Assembly: GCA_963732865.1 (NCBI GenBank)
Contig: CAVTBC010000002.1
Coordinates: forward strand, 124,001-188,000
Direction of reading: 5' to 3'
DNA length: 64,000 bases
DNA from: JADLGL01 sp963732865
GTDB lineage: Bacteria > Pseudomonadota > Alphaproteobacteria > Rhizobiales > Kaistiaceae
The notes beneath the pieces were generated by a model. It saw only the letters and a list, made by a program, of their open reading frames with translations. It did no database searches and was not told the DNA's origin. Positions 38,529-46,774 of this stretch are shown here, one piece after another. The position numbers and the translations under genes are program-made. The first letter of the stretch is position 1. Every line of letters starts with the position of its first letter.

Positions 38529-38972
38529 TCACGTTTGCGACCAGGGAAGACCGGACAGGCGCCAACCCGAAATCGTGTTGCGGTGTCCGTCTTCGTCCAG
38601 TGGGCCCTCAAAGCCGGGCCCGATGTTGAAGCAATTGGTGTAGCCCGCTGCGGTCATGGCGACCGCGGCGGACCGGCTGCGTGCGCCGGAACGGCATATG
38701 AAAAACAACGGCGCGTCCTGGCCGACGCCACGCTGTTGCAACGCCGCGCCGAGCAACGACGCGAACTCGGCGACGCGCGTTCCCGACGGAAAACTCTGCC
38801 ACTCGACGAAGACCGGTTTCTTGCCGATCGGATCGAGCGAAGGGACGCCGACATAGGACCATTCGGCAGCGGTACGAACGTCGATCAGGGTCGCTTCCGC
38901 CTCAGCGCCGAGAGATTGCCAGGCCTCTTCGGCCGTGACTTCCCCGCGATATTTGGCGCTGGCGTCAGACAT
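38529..38972 (-). CDS. Rhodanese-like domain protein
   Basis: A 147-residue single rhodanese domain with the active-site loop CRSGARS, in which Cys carries persulfide sulfur, and the CH2A-like LIDVRTAAEWSYVGVP. ATG at 38972 (MSDASAKYRG) is preferred to 38993. It ends 13 bases before the dnaA TTG start, so it is the promoter-proximal gene of a rhodanese-dnaA unit, an unusual partner for dnaA. Confidence 0.9.
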   Translation of the reverse strand: MSDASAKYRGEVTAEEAWQSLGAEAEATLIDVRTAAEWSYVGVPSLDPIGKKPVFVEWQSFPSGTRVAEFASLLGAALQQRGVGQDAPLFFICRSGARSRSAAVAMTAAGYTNCFNIGPGFEGPLDEDGHRNTISGWRLSGLPWSQT

Positions 38973-39563
38973 AAAGGCTTCCCTTCTGCGCACGCCCGGT
39001 CAGCCCGCCGCGCACAGTGGCACTCAGTAGAAACTCAATTATCTCTTGGGGCTCAGGCGTAAACTAAACACAGGTCCTAAAATAAGCCCGAGCAAAACCA
39101 GAGCCATGGCCGGACATAAATCCGGACCATCAACGCGCCAGTCTCACAGTTCTTACAGGATACTTAAGTTACTCAGCCCCAACCCGCGACACCTCACCCA
39201 AAAGTCTGGGCGACGGCGGCGCGAGGAGGAAATTAGTACAGGCTCGCCGGGCACTGCAATGGTCCGAATTGCACGATTTTAGATCGGCTGCTGCCTGTTC
39301 CTAAAGGTGTCACGGTTAAGCTGTTTGATGTCCACGGGTTAATCGGTTCGGGCCTTGCCTGATTTTTTTTCGGCAGCGTGTTCGCGGCGGACGAACGTTG
39401 CAGGAAAGACACGTCCGCATCGGGCCCCGGAGCGAGCCCCTTCGATAACCGCCGGGCAACGGTCTGATCGCGTGAGCAAAAATATGTCACCTTTGCGTCA
39501 CGCATCCGTCACAGCCGATCGGAGAGGTTTCGCGATGGGGCTCAGCAGCATCGGCAGGCGCGT
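38973..39563. other. 591-base intergenic region upstream of rhodanese-dnaA
   Basis: This is the longest non-coding gap in the window. The portion from about 39020 to 39180 and again 39270-39370 is AT-rich for this genome and includes a T8 tract at 39363-39370 and a small hairpin CCGGA-CATAAA-TCCGG near 39112. I found no TTATNCACA-type DnaA boxes. A phased GTCAC repeat (separate entry) lies at its distal end. It probably carries the dnaA operon promoter and could be an origin candidate. Confidence 0.5.
39484..39512 (+). promoter_or_regulatory. Three 11-bp-phased GTCAC repeats (OmpR/PhoB-type operator)
   Basis: ATGTCAC-CTTT-GCGTCAC-GCAT-CCGTCAC: three heptamers ending GTCAC, each separated by four bases, so the repeat period is exactly 11 bp. 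This is the architecture of Pho boxes and of ChvI-type direct repeats bound by winged-helix OmpR/PhoB-family regulators. It lies 510 bases upstream of the rhodanese gene and just after the Anbu stop. The regulated gene is unclear. Confidence 0.45.
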
Positions 39564-40310
39564 TCATTCGAACGAATAGGGCGGCTCCGGAATGGCCTGA
39601 TAGGCGCTGCGAAGTGCCTCCGACCACGTCGTGCGCAGATTCTCGAAATAGGGATCGCCGACTTCGATGCGATATTGCAGAGCCAGCTCGATCGCGTCGC
39701 GCTTGATGACCGCGAGATCGATCGGCATGCCGACGGCAAGGTTCGAACGCATCGTCGAATCCATCGAAATCAAACCGAGCTTCATCGCATTGGGGATCGT
39801 CGTGTCGGCGGTGATCGAGCGGTCAAGGATGGGCTTGCCGTATTTGTTCTCGCCAATCTGCAGATAGGGCGTGTCGGGCGTCGCCTCGATGAAATTGCCG
39901 GCGTCATAGACCATGAACAGGCGCAGCCGGCCGCCGCGCACCTGACCGCCAAGCAGGAGCGTGACGTCGAAGGCACCGCCTTCCAGCTTCGGGCCGTTGG
40001 ACCCGATCATGCCATGCGCCTCCTGAACGGCGCGGCCGACGAGATGGGCGCATTTGAACATCGACGGCACGGTGTAGATCGATTCCACCTCGCCGGTTTT
40101 CTTGTTCTCGAAGCCCTCAGTGAGAAGGCTGAGAACGGTCTGGCTGGTGGCGAGATTGCCCGCGGTGCCGAGAACGATGGCGCGATCGCCGGGGACTTCG
40201 AAGACGTTGAGCTTGCGGAAGACAGCGATGTTGTCGACGCCGGCATTGGTGCGGGTATCGGCCAGCATCGCCAACCCGTCCCGGACAAGAATGCCGACGC
40301 AATAGGTCAT
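39564..40310 (-). CDS. Anbu-type proteasome-like peptidase
   Basis: A 248-residue Ntn-hydrolase of the Anbu (ancestral beta subunit) family, COG3484. The N terminus MTYCVGILVRDGLAMLADTR leaves Thr as nucleophile after Met removal, with no propeptide; ADTRTNAGVDNIAVFRKL is diagnostic. Family members assemble into open helical or ring structures, and a peptidase role remains poorly defined. It is the last gene of the operon ATP-grasp/alpha-E/transglutaminase/Anbu, separated from the transglutaminase by 91 bases. Confidence 0.95.
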   Translation of the reverse strand: MTYCVGILVRDGLAMLADTRTNAGVDNIAVFRKLNVFEVPGDRAIVLGTAGNLATSQTVLSLLTEGFENKKTGEVESIYTVPSMFKCAHLVGRAVQEAHGMIGSNGPKLEGGAFDVTLLLGGQVRGGRLRLFMVYDAGNFIEATPDTPYLQIGENKYGKPILDRSITADTTIPNAMKLGLISMDSTMRSNLAVGMPIDLAVIKRDAIELALQYRIEVGDPYFENLRTTWSEALRSAYQAIPEPPYSFE

Positions 40311-40401
40311 GATCTGCGATCTCCGAAGCGTTCGCGTGGCAACTCATACAAGGCGCGCCAGGCGGCGGGAAGACACCGAAAAGCACAGTCGCGGCGCATC
40401 C

Positions 40402-41214
40402 TCAGGCCAGCCCGATATCATCCACATGGAGCGTGACGTTGAGCGTTTCGTCGGTGCCGCCATGGCGAGCGCCGCGGATCGGCGCGGCGCCGAGATAGTC
40501 GAGACCAATGGCGACGCGGGCATAGGCATCATTGGCGGACCGCCCATTGGCGGGATCGAACGCCACCCAGCCGAGATCCTCGACCAGCGCCTCGACCCAG
40601 CCGTGCCCCGCCTCCTGATCGGCCTGTTCGGCGTTGTAGAGATAGCCGCCGACATAGCGCGCCGGGATATCGAGATGGCGCGCCGCGCTGATGAAGATAT
40701 GAGCATAGTCCTGGCAGACGCCGTGGCTGGCGGAGAAGGCCTCCATCGCGGTCGTGGTGGCGTCCGTCGGGCCAGTGTCGAAATTCATCCGGTTGTGAAT
40801 GGCGCTGTTGAGCGTGTGCAATCTGGACAACGGATCACTCTCCGCAGCCGTCATGTCCTCGGCAAACTGGCGAAGTTCGGCATTGCTTTCGGTCAGGGCT
40901 GTGTCGCGCAGGAAGATGGTGGGCGGGAAGCGCTCAACCTGTCCGCGGATGATGCCGTGCGTGTCTTCCGTTTCGACCTGGCCGAGCGCCGCGATCGTCA
41001 CCGACGAAATCGGGCCAGTCAGGGCGAAGGAATGGACGACGTTGCCGAAGGCGTCGCGCGCCTCCTGCAGGCGGCAATCATGATCGACTTCGATGCGCCA
41101 ATTGAGGACGAACTGGCCGTGATGCCCGCGCGGAGTCAGGCGCAGCACCTGCGTCACGCTAAGCGCCGGCGCACCGTAACCGTAAGTCAATTCATGTCTG
41201 ATCCGAAGGCGCAT
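40402..41214 (-). CDS. Transglutaminase-like cysteine peptidase family protein
   Basis: A 270-residue protein with an N-terminal beta domain (MRLRIRHELTYGYGAPALSV) and a transglutaminase-like core whose triad is visible: Cys in ASHGVCQDYAHIFI, His in AGHGWVEALVED, Asp in WVAFDPANGR. These proteins are a fixed partner of Anbu and may form or hydrolyse amide bonds. It begins 11 bases after the alpha-E stop. Confidence 0.92.
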   Translation of the reverse strand: MRLRIRHELTYGYGAPALSVTQVLRLTPRGHHGQFVLNWRIEVDHDCRLQEARDAFGNVVHSFALTGPISSVTIAALGQVETEDTHGIIRGQVERFPPTIFLRDTALTESNAELRQFAEDMTAAESDPLSRLHTLNSAIHNRMNFDTGPTDATTTAMEAFSASHGVCQDYAHIFISAARHLDIPARYVGGYLYNAEQADQEAGHGWVEALVEDLGWVAFDPANGRSANDAYARVAIGLDYLGAAPIRGARHGGTDETLNVTLHVDDIGLA

Positions 41215-41225
41215 ATTCGCGTCGC

Positions 41226-42167
41226 TCAGGTCAGATATTGGTCGACGACGGCTCGGCCGAGGCGCGCATTCTCGCTGACGAAATCGGTGAGAAATTCGTG
41301 CAGGCCGCTGCGGAAGATATCGTCGATATTGGCGTTGGCGAGGCGCGTCCGCATCGAGCGCGCCAACCGCTGAGCCGGCCCCTGGCGGCCGATGCTGTTG
41401 GCGAGCTCATCGAGGGTCTCGCGGATGACGTCATAGCAAGCGGCGAGCGAGCGCGGCAGTTCCGAGCGCAGCACCAGCAAGTCGGCGACCAGCCAGGGCT
41501 TCAGGCTCTGATGATAGACCCAGTTGTAGGCGGTGTTGGCCCCGACGATGCGCAAGATCGACGACCATTGGAAGTAGTCGATGCCGCCGCCGATCTTGGC
41601 GTTTTCGGGAAGCAGGAGATGATATTTGACGTCGAGGATTCGCGCCGTGCTGTCGGCGCGTTCCAGCATGACGCCGAGCCGGAAGAAGAAGTAGCTCTCA
41701 TGCCGCAACATCGTGCGGTAGGCGGAGCCGTCGAGGCGGAGCGCCGCTTCCTTCACGCGGTGGAGGAAATCGTCGCGCGCGGAGCGGCTGAGGTCGCGGC
41801 CGTCGATGCGGCGAAGGTCTAGCCAGGCGGTGTTGATCGCTTCCCACATCACCGCCGTCAACGCCGTGCGCACAGCGCGCGCGTTGGCCCGCGCCCTGTC
41901 CAGGCACATCTTGATGCTGGATGGGTTGTCGGTGGAGAAGGCAAGATAGTCGAGCACGGTTTCGGCCGTTGCCTCGTCATACTGCTCCTTGAAGGCACTC
42001 AGATTGCCGGTCGCGGCAACCGCCGACATCCATTCATTCGACTCGCCCGAATAGGAAAGCGGCATCGCCGAGAGCCGATTGGCCGTCTCGAGGATGCGCG
42101 CGGTGTTGTCGGCGCGCTCGATATAGCGCGCGAACCAGAACAGGCTGGCTGCGGTGCGGCTCAGCAT
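41226..42167 (-). CDS. Alpha-E domain protein
   Basis: A 313-residue mainly helical protein opening MLSRTAASLFWFARYIERAD, the signature of the alpha-E family, with MLERADSTARILDVKYHLLL and SILRIVGANTAYNWVYHQ further on. Function is unknown; it always accompanies the circularly permuted ATP-grasp and is thought to help a ligase-like reaction. The ATG at 42167 is chosen over 42353, which lies inside the ATP-grasp gene. Confidence 0.93.
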   Translation of the reverse strand: MLSRTAASLFWFARYIERADNTARILETANRLSAMPLSYSGESNEWMSAVAATGNLSAFKEQYDEATAETVLDYLAFSTDNPSSIKMCLDRARANARAVRTALTAVMWEAINTAWLDLRRIDGRDLSRSARDDFLHRVKEAALRLDGSAYRTMLRHESYFFFRLGVMLERADSTARILDVKYHLLLPENAKIGGGIDYFQWSSILRIVGANTAYNWVYHQSLKPWLVADLLVLRSELPRSLAACYDVIRETLDELANSIGRQGPAQRLARSMRTRLANANIDDIFRSGLHEFLTDFVSENARLGRAVVDQYLT

Positions 42168-42201
42168 CGGGCGGGCGTCCCGGCGGCGGCGAGCGGTGAC
42201 C

Positions 42202-43620
42202 TCATACGTCCACCACCCAGGTATCCTTGGTGCCGCCGCCCTGGCTCGAATTGACGACGAGCGATCCCTGCCGCAGCGCCACCCGCGTGAGGCCGCCGGG
42301 AACGATGCGGACCTGGTCGGCGCCGGTGAGCACAAAGGGCCGCAGATCGACATGGCGGGGCGCGATGCCCTTGGCGACGAAGGTGGGCGACGTTGACAGC
42401 GACAGCGTCGGCTGGGCGATGAAGTCGTCGGGATTGGCTTTCAGCTTCGCGGCGAATTCGGCCCGCACCGCCTTGCTCGCCGCGGGGCCGATCATCATGC
42501 CGTAGCCGCCGGAACCGGAGACCTCCTTCACCACCAGCTCGGCGAGGTGATCGAGCACATAGGCAAGCGCTTCCGGCTCGCGGCATCGCCATGTGGGCAC
42601 ATTCGACAGCAGCGGCTCGGCACCGAGATAGAAGCGGATGATGTCCGGCATGTACGAATAGACGGCCTTGTCGTCGGCGACGCCGGTGCCGATGGCATTG
42701 GCGAGGGTGATGGTCCCGGCTCGCGCCGCCGACACCAGGCCGGGAACGCCCAACGCGGAATCGGCGCGAAAGGTGAGCGGGTCAAGAAAGTCATCGTCGA
42801 TCCGGCGATAGAGAACGTCGACGCGCTGCGGACCCTCGGTCGTGCGCATGTAGACGGTGTCGTCGCGAACCGTCAGATCGATGCCCTCGACCAGCTCGAT
42901 GCCCAAGCGATCGGCGAGGAAGGAATGCTCGTAATAGGCGCTGTTGTAGGGGCCTGGAGTCAGCAGCGCGACCGTCGGTTCGCTCGGCGCTGATTTCGGC
43001 GCCACCGATTTCAACGTGGCCAGGAGCTCGTCCGGATAATTGTCGACGGGGGCGACCCGGCTCTCGGCGAACAGATCCGGCAACAGCCGCATCATCGCCT
43101 CGCGATTCTCCAGCATGTAGGAAACGCCCGACGGCGTGCGTGCATTGTCCTCCAATACGTAAAAGGTTTCCGCGTCGGTCCGGACGATATCGATGCCGGC
43201 GATCATGACGTAGATGTCGTGCGGTACCTTGAGCCCCACCATTTCCGGCTTGAAATGCGGGTTGCGGTAGATGAGATCGGCGGGGATCACGCCGGCCTTG
43301 AGAATCTCGGCCGGTCCATAGAGGTCGGTGAGAAACGCGTTGATCGCCCTTACGCGCTGCTCCAGCCCCGCGGCAAGGCGCGTCCATTCCGGCGTGGTGA
43401 GAATGCGCGGAATGATGTCGAACGGGATGATGCGCTCGTCGGCGGCGGCGTCACCGTAGACGGCGAAGGTGATCCCGCCCCGGCGAAACAGCAGTTCCGC
43501 CTCGGCCTGCCGGAGCTTGAGCACATCCCGCGGCGTGGCGGCAAGCCAGTTCTTGAGACCTTGGTACCCCGCGCGGCAGGTCCCGTCGGGCAAGTTCATT
43601 TCATCAAAAGCGACTGGCAT
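42202..43620 (-). CDS. Circularly permuted type 2 ATP-grasp protein
   Basis: A 472-residue ATP-grasp enzyme expected to catalyse an ATP-dependent carboxylate-amine ligation. Typical stretches are GITFAVYGDAAADERIIPFD, FYVLEDNARTPSGVSYMLEN, TLANAIGTGVADDKAVYSYM and LVVKEVSGSGGYGMMIGPAA. It is the first gene of the Anbu operon; the divergent 200-base gap to the fasciclin gene must carry its promoter. ATG at 43620 gives a normal N terminus (MPVAFDEMNLPDG). Confidence 0.94.
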   Translation of the reverse strand: MPVAFDEMNLPDGTCRAGYQGLKNWLAATPRDVLKLRQAEAELLFRRGGITFAVYGDAAADERIIPFDIIPRILTTPEWTRLAAGLEQRVRAINAFLTDLYGPAEILKAGVIPADLIYRNPHFKPEMVGLKVPHDIYVMIAGIDIVRTDAETFYVLEDNARTPSGVSYMLENREAMMRLLPDLFAESRVAPVDNYPDELLATLKSVAPKSAPSEPTVALLTPGPYNSAYYEHSFLADRLGIELVEGIDLTVRDDTVYMRTTEGPQRVDVLYRRIDDDFLDPLTFRADSALGVPGLVSAARAGTITLANAIGTGVADDKAVYSYMPDIIRFYLGAEPLLSNVPTWRCREPEALAYVLDHLAELVVKEVSGSGGYGMMIGPAASKAVRAEFAAKLKANPDDFIAQPTLSLSTSPTFVAKGIAPRHVDLRPFVLTGADQVRIVPGGLTRVALRQGSLVVNSSQGGGTKDTWVVDV

Positions 43621-43820
43621 CAGGTCCTTTTCGGCGTTTCCCCCGTGATCCTAACCGGCAAGCACAGAAAGTGCCAATCGCCTTCCCCGGCGCCGGTTTC
43701 GGCCTGCGAGAAACGCCGCGGCGCGAACAAATTCGCTTTCGATGAAACCAAAGCGCTCGACGCTCCGTATCTCCCAATAGCCCGACACGATCGGGCACAC
43801 TCAACGGGAGACTCAGTATC

Positions 43821-44390
43821 ATGCATCTCATCAAATCAACCCGCGTCGCGCTTGCCGCGGCCCTTATCGGCGGGTCGGCGCTGACCGTCGGCGCCTTCGC
43901 CCAGGAAAACCCGATGGTCGGCGGTGCCGCAATGTACCCGACCATGAACATCATCGAGAACGCGGTTAACTCCGCCGACCACACCACGCTCGTTGCCGCG
44001 GTTCAGGCCGCCGGCCTTGTCGAGACGCTGGAAGGCGAAGGCCCTTTCACCGTCTTCGCGCCGACCAACGATGCGTTCGCCAAGCTGCCGGACGGTACGG
44101 TCGAGACGCTTCTCGAGCCGGAAAATCTCGCCACGCTGCAGAAGATCCTTCTCTGCCACGTCGTGGCCGGTAACGTGATGGCCGCCGATGTGATCGGCAT
44201 GGTCGAGGCCGATGGCGGCACCCATGAGGTCGAAACCGTCGGTGGCTGCATGCTGACGTTCAGCGTCGAAGACGGCATGGTGAAGATCACTGACGAGACC
44301 GGCGGCGTCGCCACGGTCACGATTGCCGACGTCGTTCAGTCCAACGGCGTGATCCACGTCATCGACACCGTTCTCCTGCCGGCAGAGTAA
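43821..44390 (+). CDS. Secreted fasciclin domain protein
   Basis: A 189-residue protein with a Sec signal peptide (cleavage near GAFAQ) and one fasciclin (FAS1) domain: NIIENAVNSADHTTLVAAVQ, EGPFTVFAPTNDAFAKLPDG (H1 motif) and NGVIHVIDTVLLP (H2 motif). A Cys pair (LLCHVVAG, GGCMLTF) may form a disulfide. FAS1 proteins take part in adhesion or envelope stress. It is convergent with an anti-sigma/sigma pair that may control it. Confidence 0.93.
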   Translation: MHLIKSTRVALAAALIGGSALTVGAFAQENPMVGGAAMYPTMNIIENAVNSADHTTLVAAVQAAGLVETLEGEGPFTVFAPTNDAFAKLPDGTVETLLEPENLATLQKILLCHVVAGNVMAADVIGMVEADGGTHEVETVGGCMLTFSVEDGMVKITDETGGVATVTIADVVQSNGVIHVIDTVLLPAE

Positions 44391-44435
44391 CCCCCAAACA
44401 CAGGGCGTCCCCCTCCTCCCGGACGCCTTGCCTGC

Positions 44436-44474
44436 GCCCCGCGCCATCCCCCCCGATGGCCGGGGCTTCTTTTT
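44436..44474 (+). terminator. Terminator of the fasciclin gene
   Basis: GCCCCG-C-GCCATC (one bulged base) pairs with GATGGCCGGGGC around a C-rich loop, followed by TTCTTTTT. A smaller hairpin GGCGTCC...GGACGCC precedes it at about 44404-44427. Together they close the fasciclin transcript before the convergent anti-sigma gene. Confidence 0.75.
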
Positions 44475-44494
44475 GTCTGCCGAGATCGATGAGG

Positions 44495-45208
44495 TCAGTT
44501 GGGTGCCGGCACCAGCGTGCCGGTGTAAATCACCGGGCCTGTGGGAACGCCGTTGGGCGAACCGCCATGCGGCTCGTCGGTGATGGCAAAGACCGCGTTC
44601 GTCGCCTGGAAGTCCGGCAGGCGATCGACGTTAACGACAATCTGCTCGCCGACATGATCGACAACCCCCAACGACACCGGCGCGTCGCCATCGACGATAT
44701 ACCAGAGCTCGTTGCTGCGGCCGGGCTGGGCCTCGGCGGCGACAGACCGCACCGCGACGACACCGGTCGCCAAATCGACATTGACCAGCAGCGCCGGGAG
44801 GTCGCCTCCGCGATTGACCACCGCAACATAGCGTTCGCCGGTGGTGGGCGCAGGATTGACCAGGGGCCCGACGACCACGAGCGCGGCAAGGCCGGCGGCC
44901 AGCGCGCCGGTGATGAAGGTGGCGTTGCGCCAGGCGGCGAGGCGTCGACGCAGGTTTACGGTGATCGCGACCGGTTCGGCGGTTTCGGACCGTCCCAGGG
45001 CGGCCTCGATGTTTCTCCACGCCGCCGGCGGCGGGGCCACCGGCCCCACCGCCTCGTTGAGCGGCGCGAGCCTTGCCTGCCAGGCGCGCAGCAATCCGGC
45101 CAATTCGGCGTCGGAGGTCAGCGCCCGTTCGAAGGCACGACGATCCGCTTCGGGCAGGGTCCCGAGGACATACTCACCGGCCCAGGCGTCTTTCTCCTCG
45201 GGCGTCAT
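44495..45208 (-). CDS. Anti-sigma factor, RskA type
   Basis: A 237-residue membrane anti-sigma factor. The cytosolic N terminus (GEYVLGTLPEADRRAFERAL) is the sigma-binding domain, a single membrane helix follows (FITGALAAGLAALVVVGPLV, about residues 90-112), and the periplasmic part ends with the RskA/anti-sigma-K domain including GVPTGPVIYTGTLVP. Its ATG overlaps the sigma stop (ATGA), so the two are made together. Regulated proteolysis of the membrane protein would release the sigma factor. Confidence 0.9.
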   Translation of the reverse strand: MTPEEKDAWAGEYVLGTLPEADRRAFERALTSDAELAGLLRAWQARLAPLNEAVGPVAPPPAAWRNIEAALGRSETAEPVAITVNLRRRLAAWRNATFITGALAAGLAALVVVGPLVNPAPTTGERYVAVVNRGGDLPALLVNVDLATGVVAVRSVAAEAQPGRSNELWYIVDGDAPVSLGVVDHVGEQIVVNVDRLPDFQATNAVFAITDEPHGGSPNGVPTGPVIYTGTLVPAPN

Positions 45209-45768
45209 GATCCGTCCAGACATGTCTTCAGCTTGGCCAGACCGCGATGCAGCCACGTCTTGATGGTGCCGACGGGCCTCTCGAAGCGCTGCGCCAGTTC
45301 CTCTCGCGAATAGCCGACGCAATAGGCGAGCGTCACGCAGTCCCGCTGCTCGGCGTCCAGCCCTTCCAGGCAGACGCGCAGCGCCTGCGCCTCGAAAGGA
45401 TCGGCGTCGGTAGCGCTCTGTTCGAATGCGTCGATCAAGGCTCGGCCCTCACTATCCATGCCGAGCGCCAGGTCCGAGCGCCTGCGGATGGCATCGATCG
45501 CGGTGTTCCGCGCCACCGACGCCAGCCAGGTCACAGGACGGCCTTCGCTCGCCGAATAGGATTGTGCCCTCGTCCAGACCTTGAGGAAGGCCTCTTGGAG
45601 AACATCCTGGGCAAGCCCGGGATCACGACAGATACGCAGGACAATGCCGTAAAGTTTCGCGGATGTGGCCTCATACAGCGCCCGGAAGGCCTGCCGGTCC
45701 CGCCGGGCTGTGGCCGCAAGCAAGCGTTCCAGGTCTGTTGCCAAATCGCCGCCATTGCCCGTCAGCAA
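45205..45768 (-). CDS. ECF RNA polymerase sigma factor, SigK-like
   Basis: A 187-residue ECF sigma factor: region 2 includes DVLQEAFLKVWTRAQSYSAS and WLASVARNTAIDAIRRR, region 4 includes LAYCVGYSREELAQRFERPV and GTIKTWLHRGLAKLKTCL. The pairing with an RskA-type anti-sigma and the nearby fasciclin gene resembles the SigK-RskA-MPT70/83 module of mycobacteria. It is preceded by tRNA-Gly on the same strand. Confidence 0.93.
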   Translation of the reverse strand: MLTGNGGDLATDLERLLAATARRDRQAFRALYEATSAKLYGIVLRICRDPGLAQDVLQEAFLKVWTRAQSYSASEGRPVTWLASVARNTAIDAIRRRSDLALGMDSEGRALIDAFEQSATDADPFEAQALRVCLEGLDAEQRDCVTLAYCVGYSREELAQRFERPVGTIKTWLHRGLAKLKTCLDGS

Positions 45769-45847
45769 GAAGACCTCGCGCCCGAACCAAAGGAATGGCC
45801 AGTCTAGCAGGAGTGCGGCGCGCCATCACCCCCGCGACGGAGGGCAT

Positions 45848-45921
45848 TGGAGCGGGTGAAGGGAATCGAACCCTCGTCATCAGCTTGGGAAGCTGCGGCT
45901 CTGCCATTGAGCTACACCCGC
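45848..45921 (-). tRNA. tRNA-Gly (anticodon CCC)
   Basis: A 74-base cloverleaf on the minus strand: acceptor GCGGGTG/CACCCGC, D arm GCTC...GAGC, anticodon loop TTCCCAA (anticodon CCC), T arm GAGGG-TTCGATT-CCCTT, discriminator T and encoded CCA. The outermost anticodon-stem pair is mismatched. Confidence 0.95.
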
Positions 45922-45930
45922 GACCGGGCC

Positions 45931-45959
45931 AAGATAATCGGGCGGTGCGGGTGGCGCAA
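45931..45959 (-). promoter_or_regulatory. Promoter of tRNA-Gly
   Basis: On the minus strand TTGCGC (45954-45959) and TATCTT (45931-45936) are separated by 17 bases and end nine bases before the tRNA 5' end, matching a housekeeping promoter with very short leader. Confidence 0.5.
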
Positions 45960-46017
45960 TCGACATGGATAGCCGACGCCGCACATTGGGGAACAGCAAA
46001 CAGAACGCCTGACGCTG

Positions 46018-46774
46018 ATGCACTTCACCGAACTCAATGATCGGGAGGTTCGCGCCACGGTCTTCATCGTGGGCGCCGGTCCACAGCTCGCCGACTTGCC
46101 AGCGGAGATACTGGTCGCCCTTGGCGACAGGGCGAGTATCGGCGTCAACCTCACGCAGTACGGGTTTCGGCCGCGATACTTCCTCTCGGCGTATATCGGG
46201 CATGTCATCCTTGCGCACCACCGTGTCGCCGAGTCGATCGTCCTGCACATGCGGCCGACCTATTCCCCGCCGCTTCTTGACTTCATCGTGCCTATCAAAC
46301 GGGCGCGATATGCGGATGGCATGCGCCTCCCCAGACGCCTGACCGAGCCGGAACCGACCCTCTACACGCGGAGGAACGTTGCTCTGGCGGCGACACATTT
46401 GGCGCTCATTCTCGGCGCGCGCCGGATCGTCTTCGTTGCCGTCGACCAACGGAATGCCCGACATTTCTATACGGCGAACGAGGCGGTGGGCCGCGAGATA
46501 CTCCGTGATCTTCCGATCCTGGAACTCGTACCGCGACCTGCCTCGCGACCACGCATACGAAACTGCCGACCGCATTCGCGAGAAGATCGCTCTGGGCGAC
46601 CGTCGCCTGGCCGAGGCGCCCTTCTACAAGGATGACCACACGCCAACATTTCGGGCATATTTTTCCGACATCTGCGGACGCGGGATCGAAGTCTTCTCGA
46701 CGGTCGCGGACAGCGTCATCGTCGATGCCGGAGGCACCTACATTGCTCCGAACGAGATTCTGGCCCTCGCCTAA
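46018..46774 (+). pseudogene. Frameshifted hypothetical gene (Rossmann-like N terminus)
   Basis: One frame codes for MHFTELNDREVRATVFIVGA through about ILRDLPILEL; the natural continuation (YRDLPRDHAYETADRIREKI, then FYKDDHTPTFRAYF and VIVDAGGTYIAPNEILALA) is in the next frame. The switch is near 46515-46550 and needs one extra or missing base. The N-terminal FIVGAGPQLADLP resembles nucleotide-binding or glycosyltransferase-like folds but I cannot name the family. It may be a recent pseudogene, a sequencing error, or a rare programmed shift. It ends just inside the convergent DUF1697 gene. Confidence 0.6.

Noticed and set aside
39380..39396. GTTCG-N7-CGAAC inverted repeat resembling a LexA box
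   Set aside because: Alphaproteobacterial LexA sites are direct GTTC-N7-GTTC repeats; this one is inverted and no SOS gene follows.
45848..46774. Possible integrated element at tRNA-Gly
   Set aside because: No integrase, no repeat of the tRNA 3' end, and the broken gene lies on the 5' side of the tRNA.
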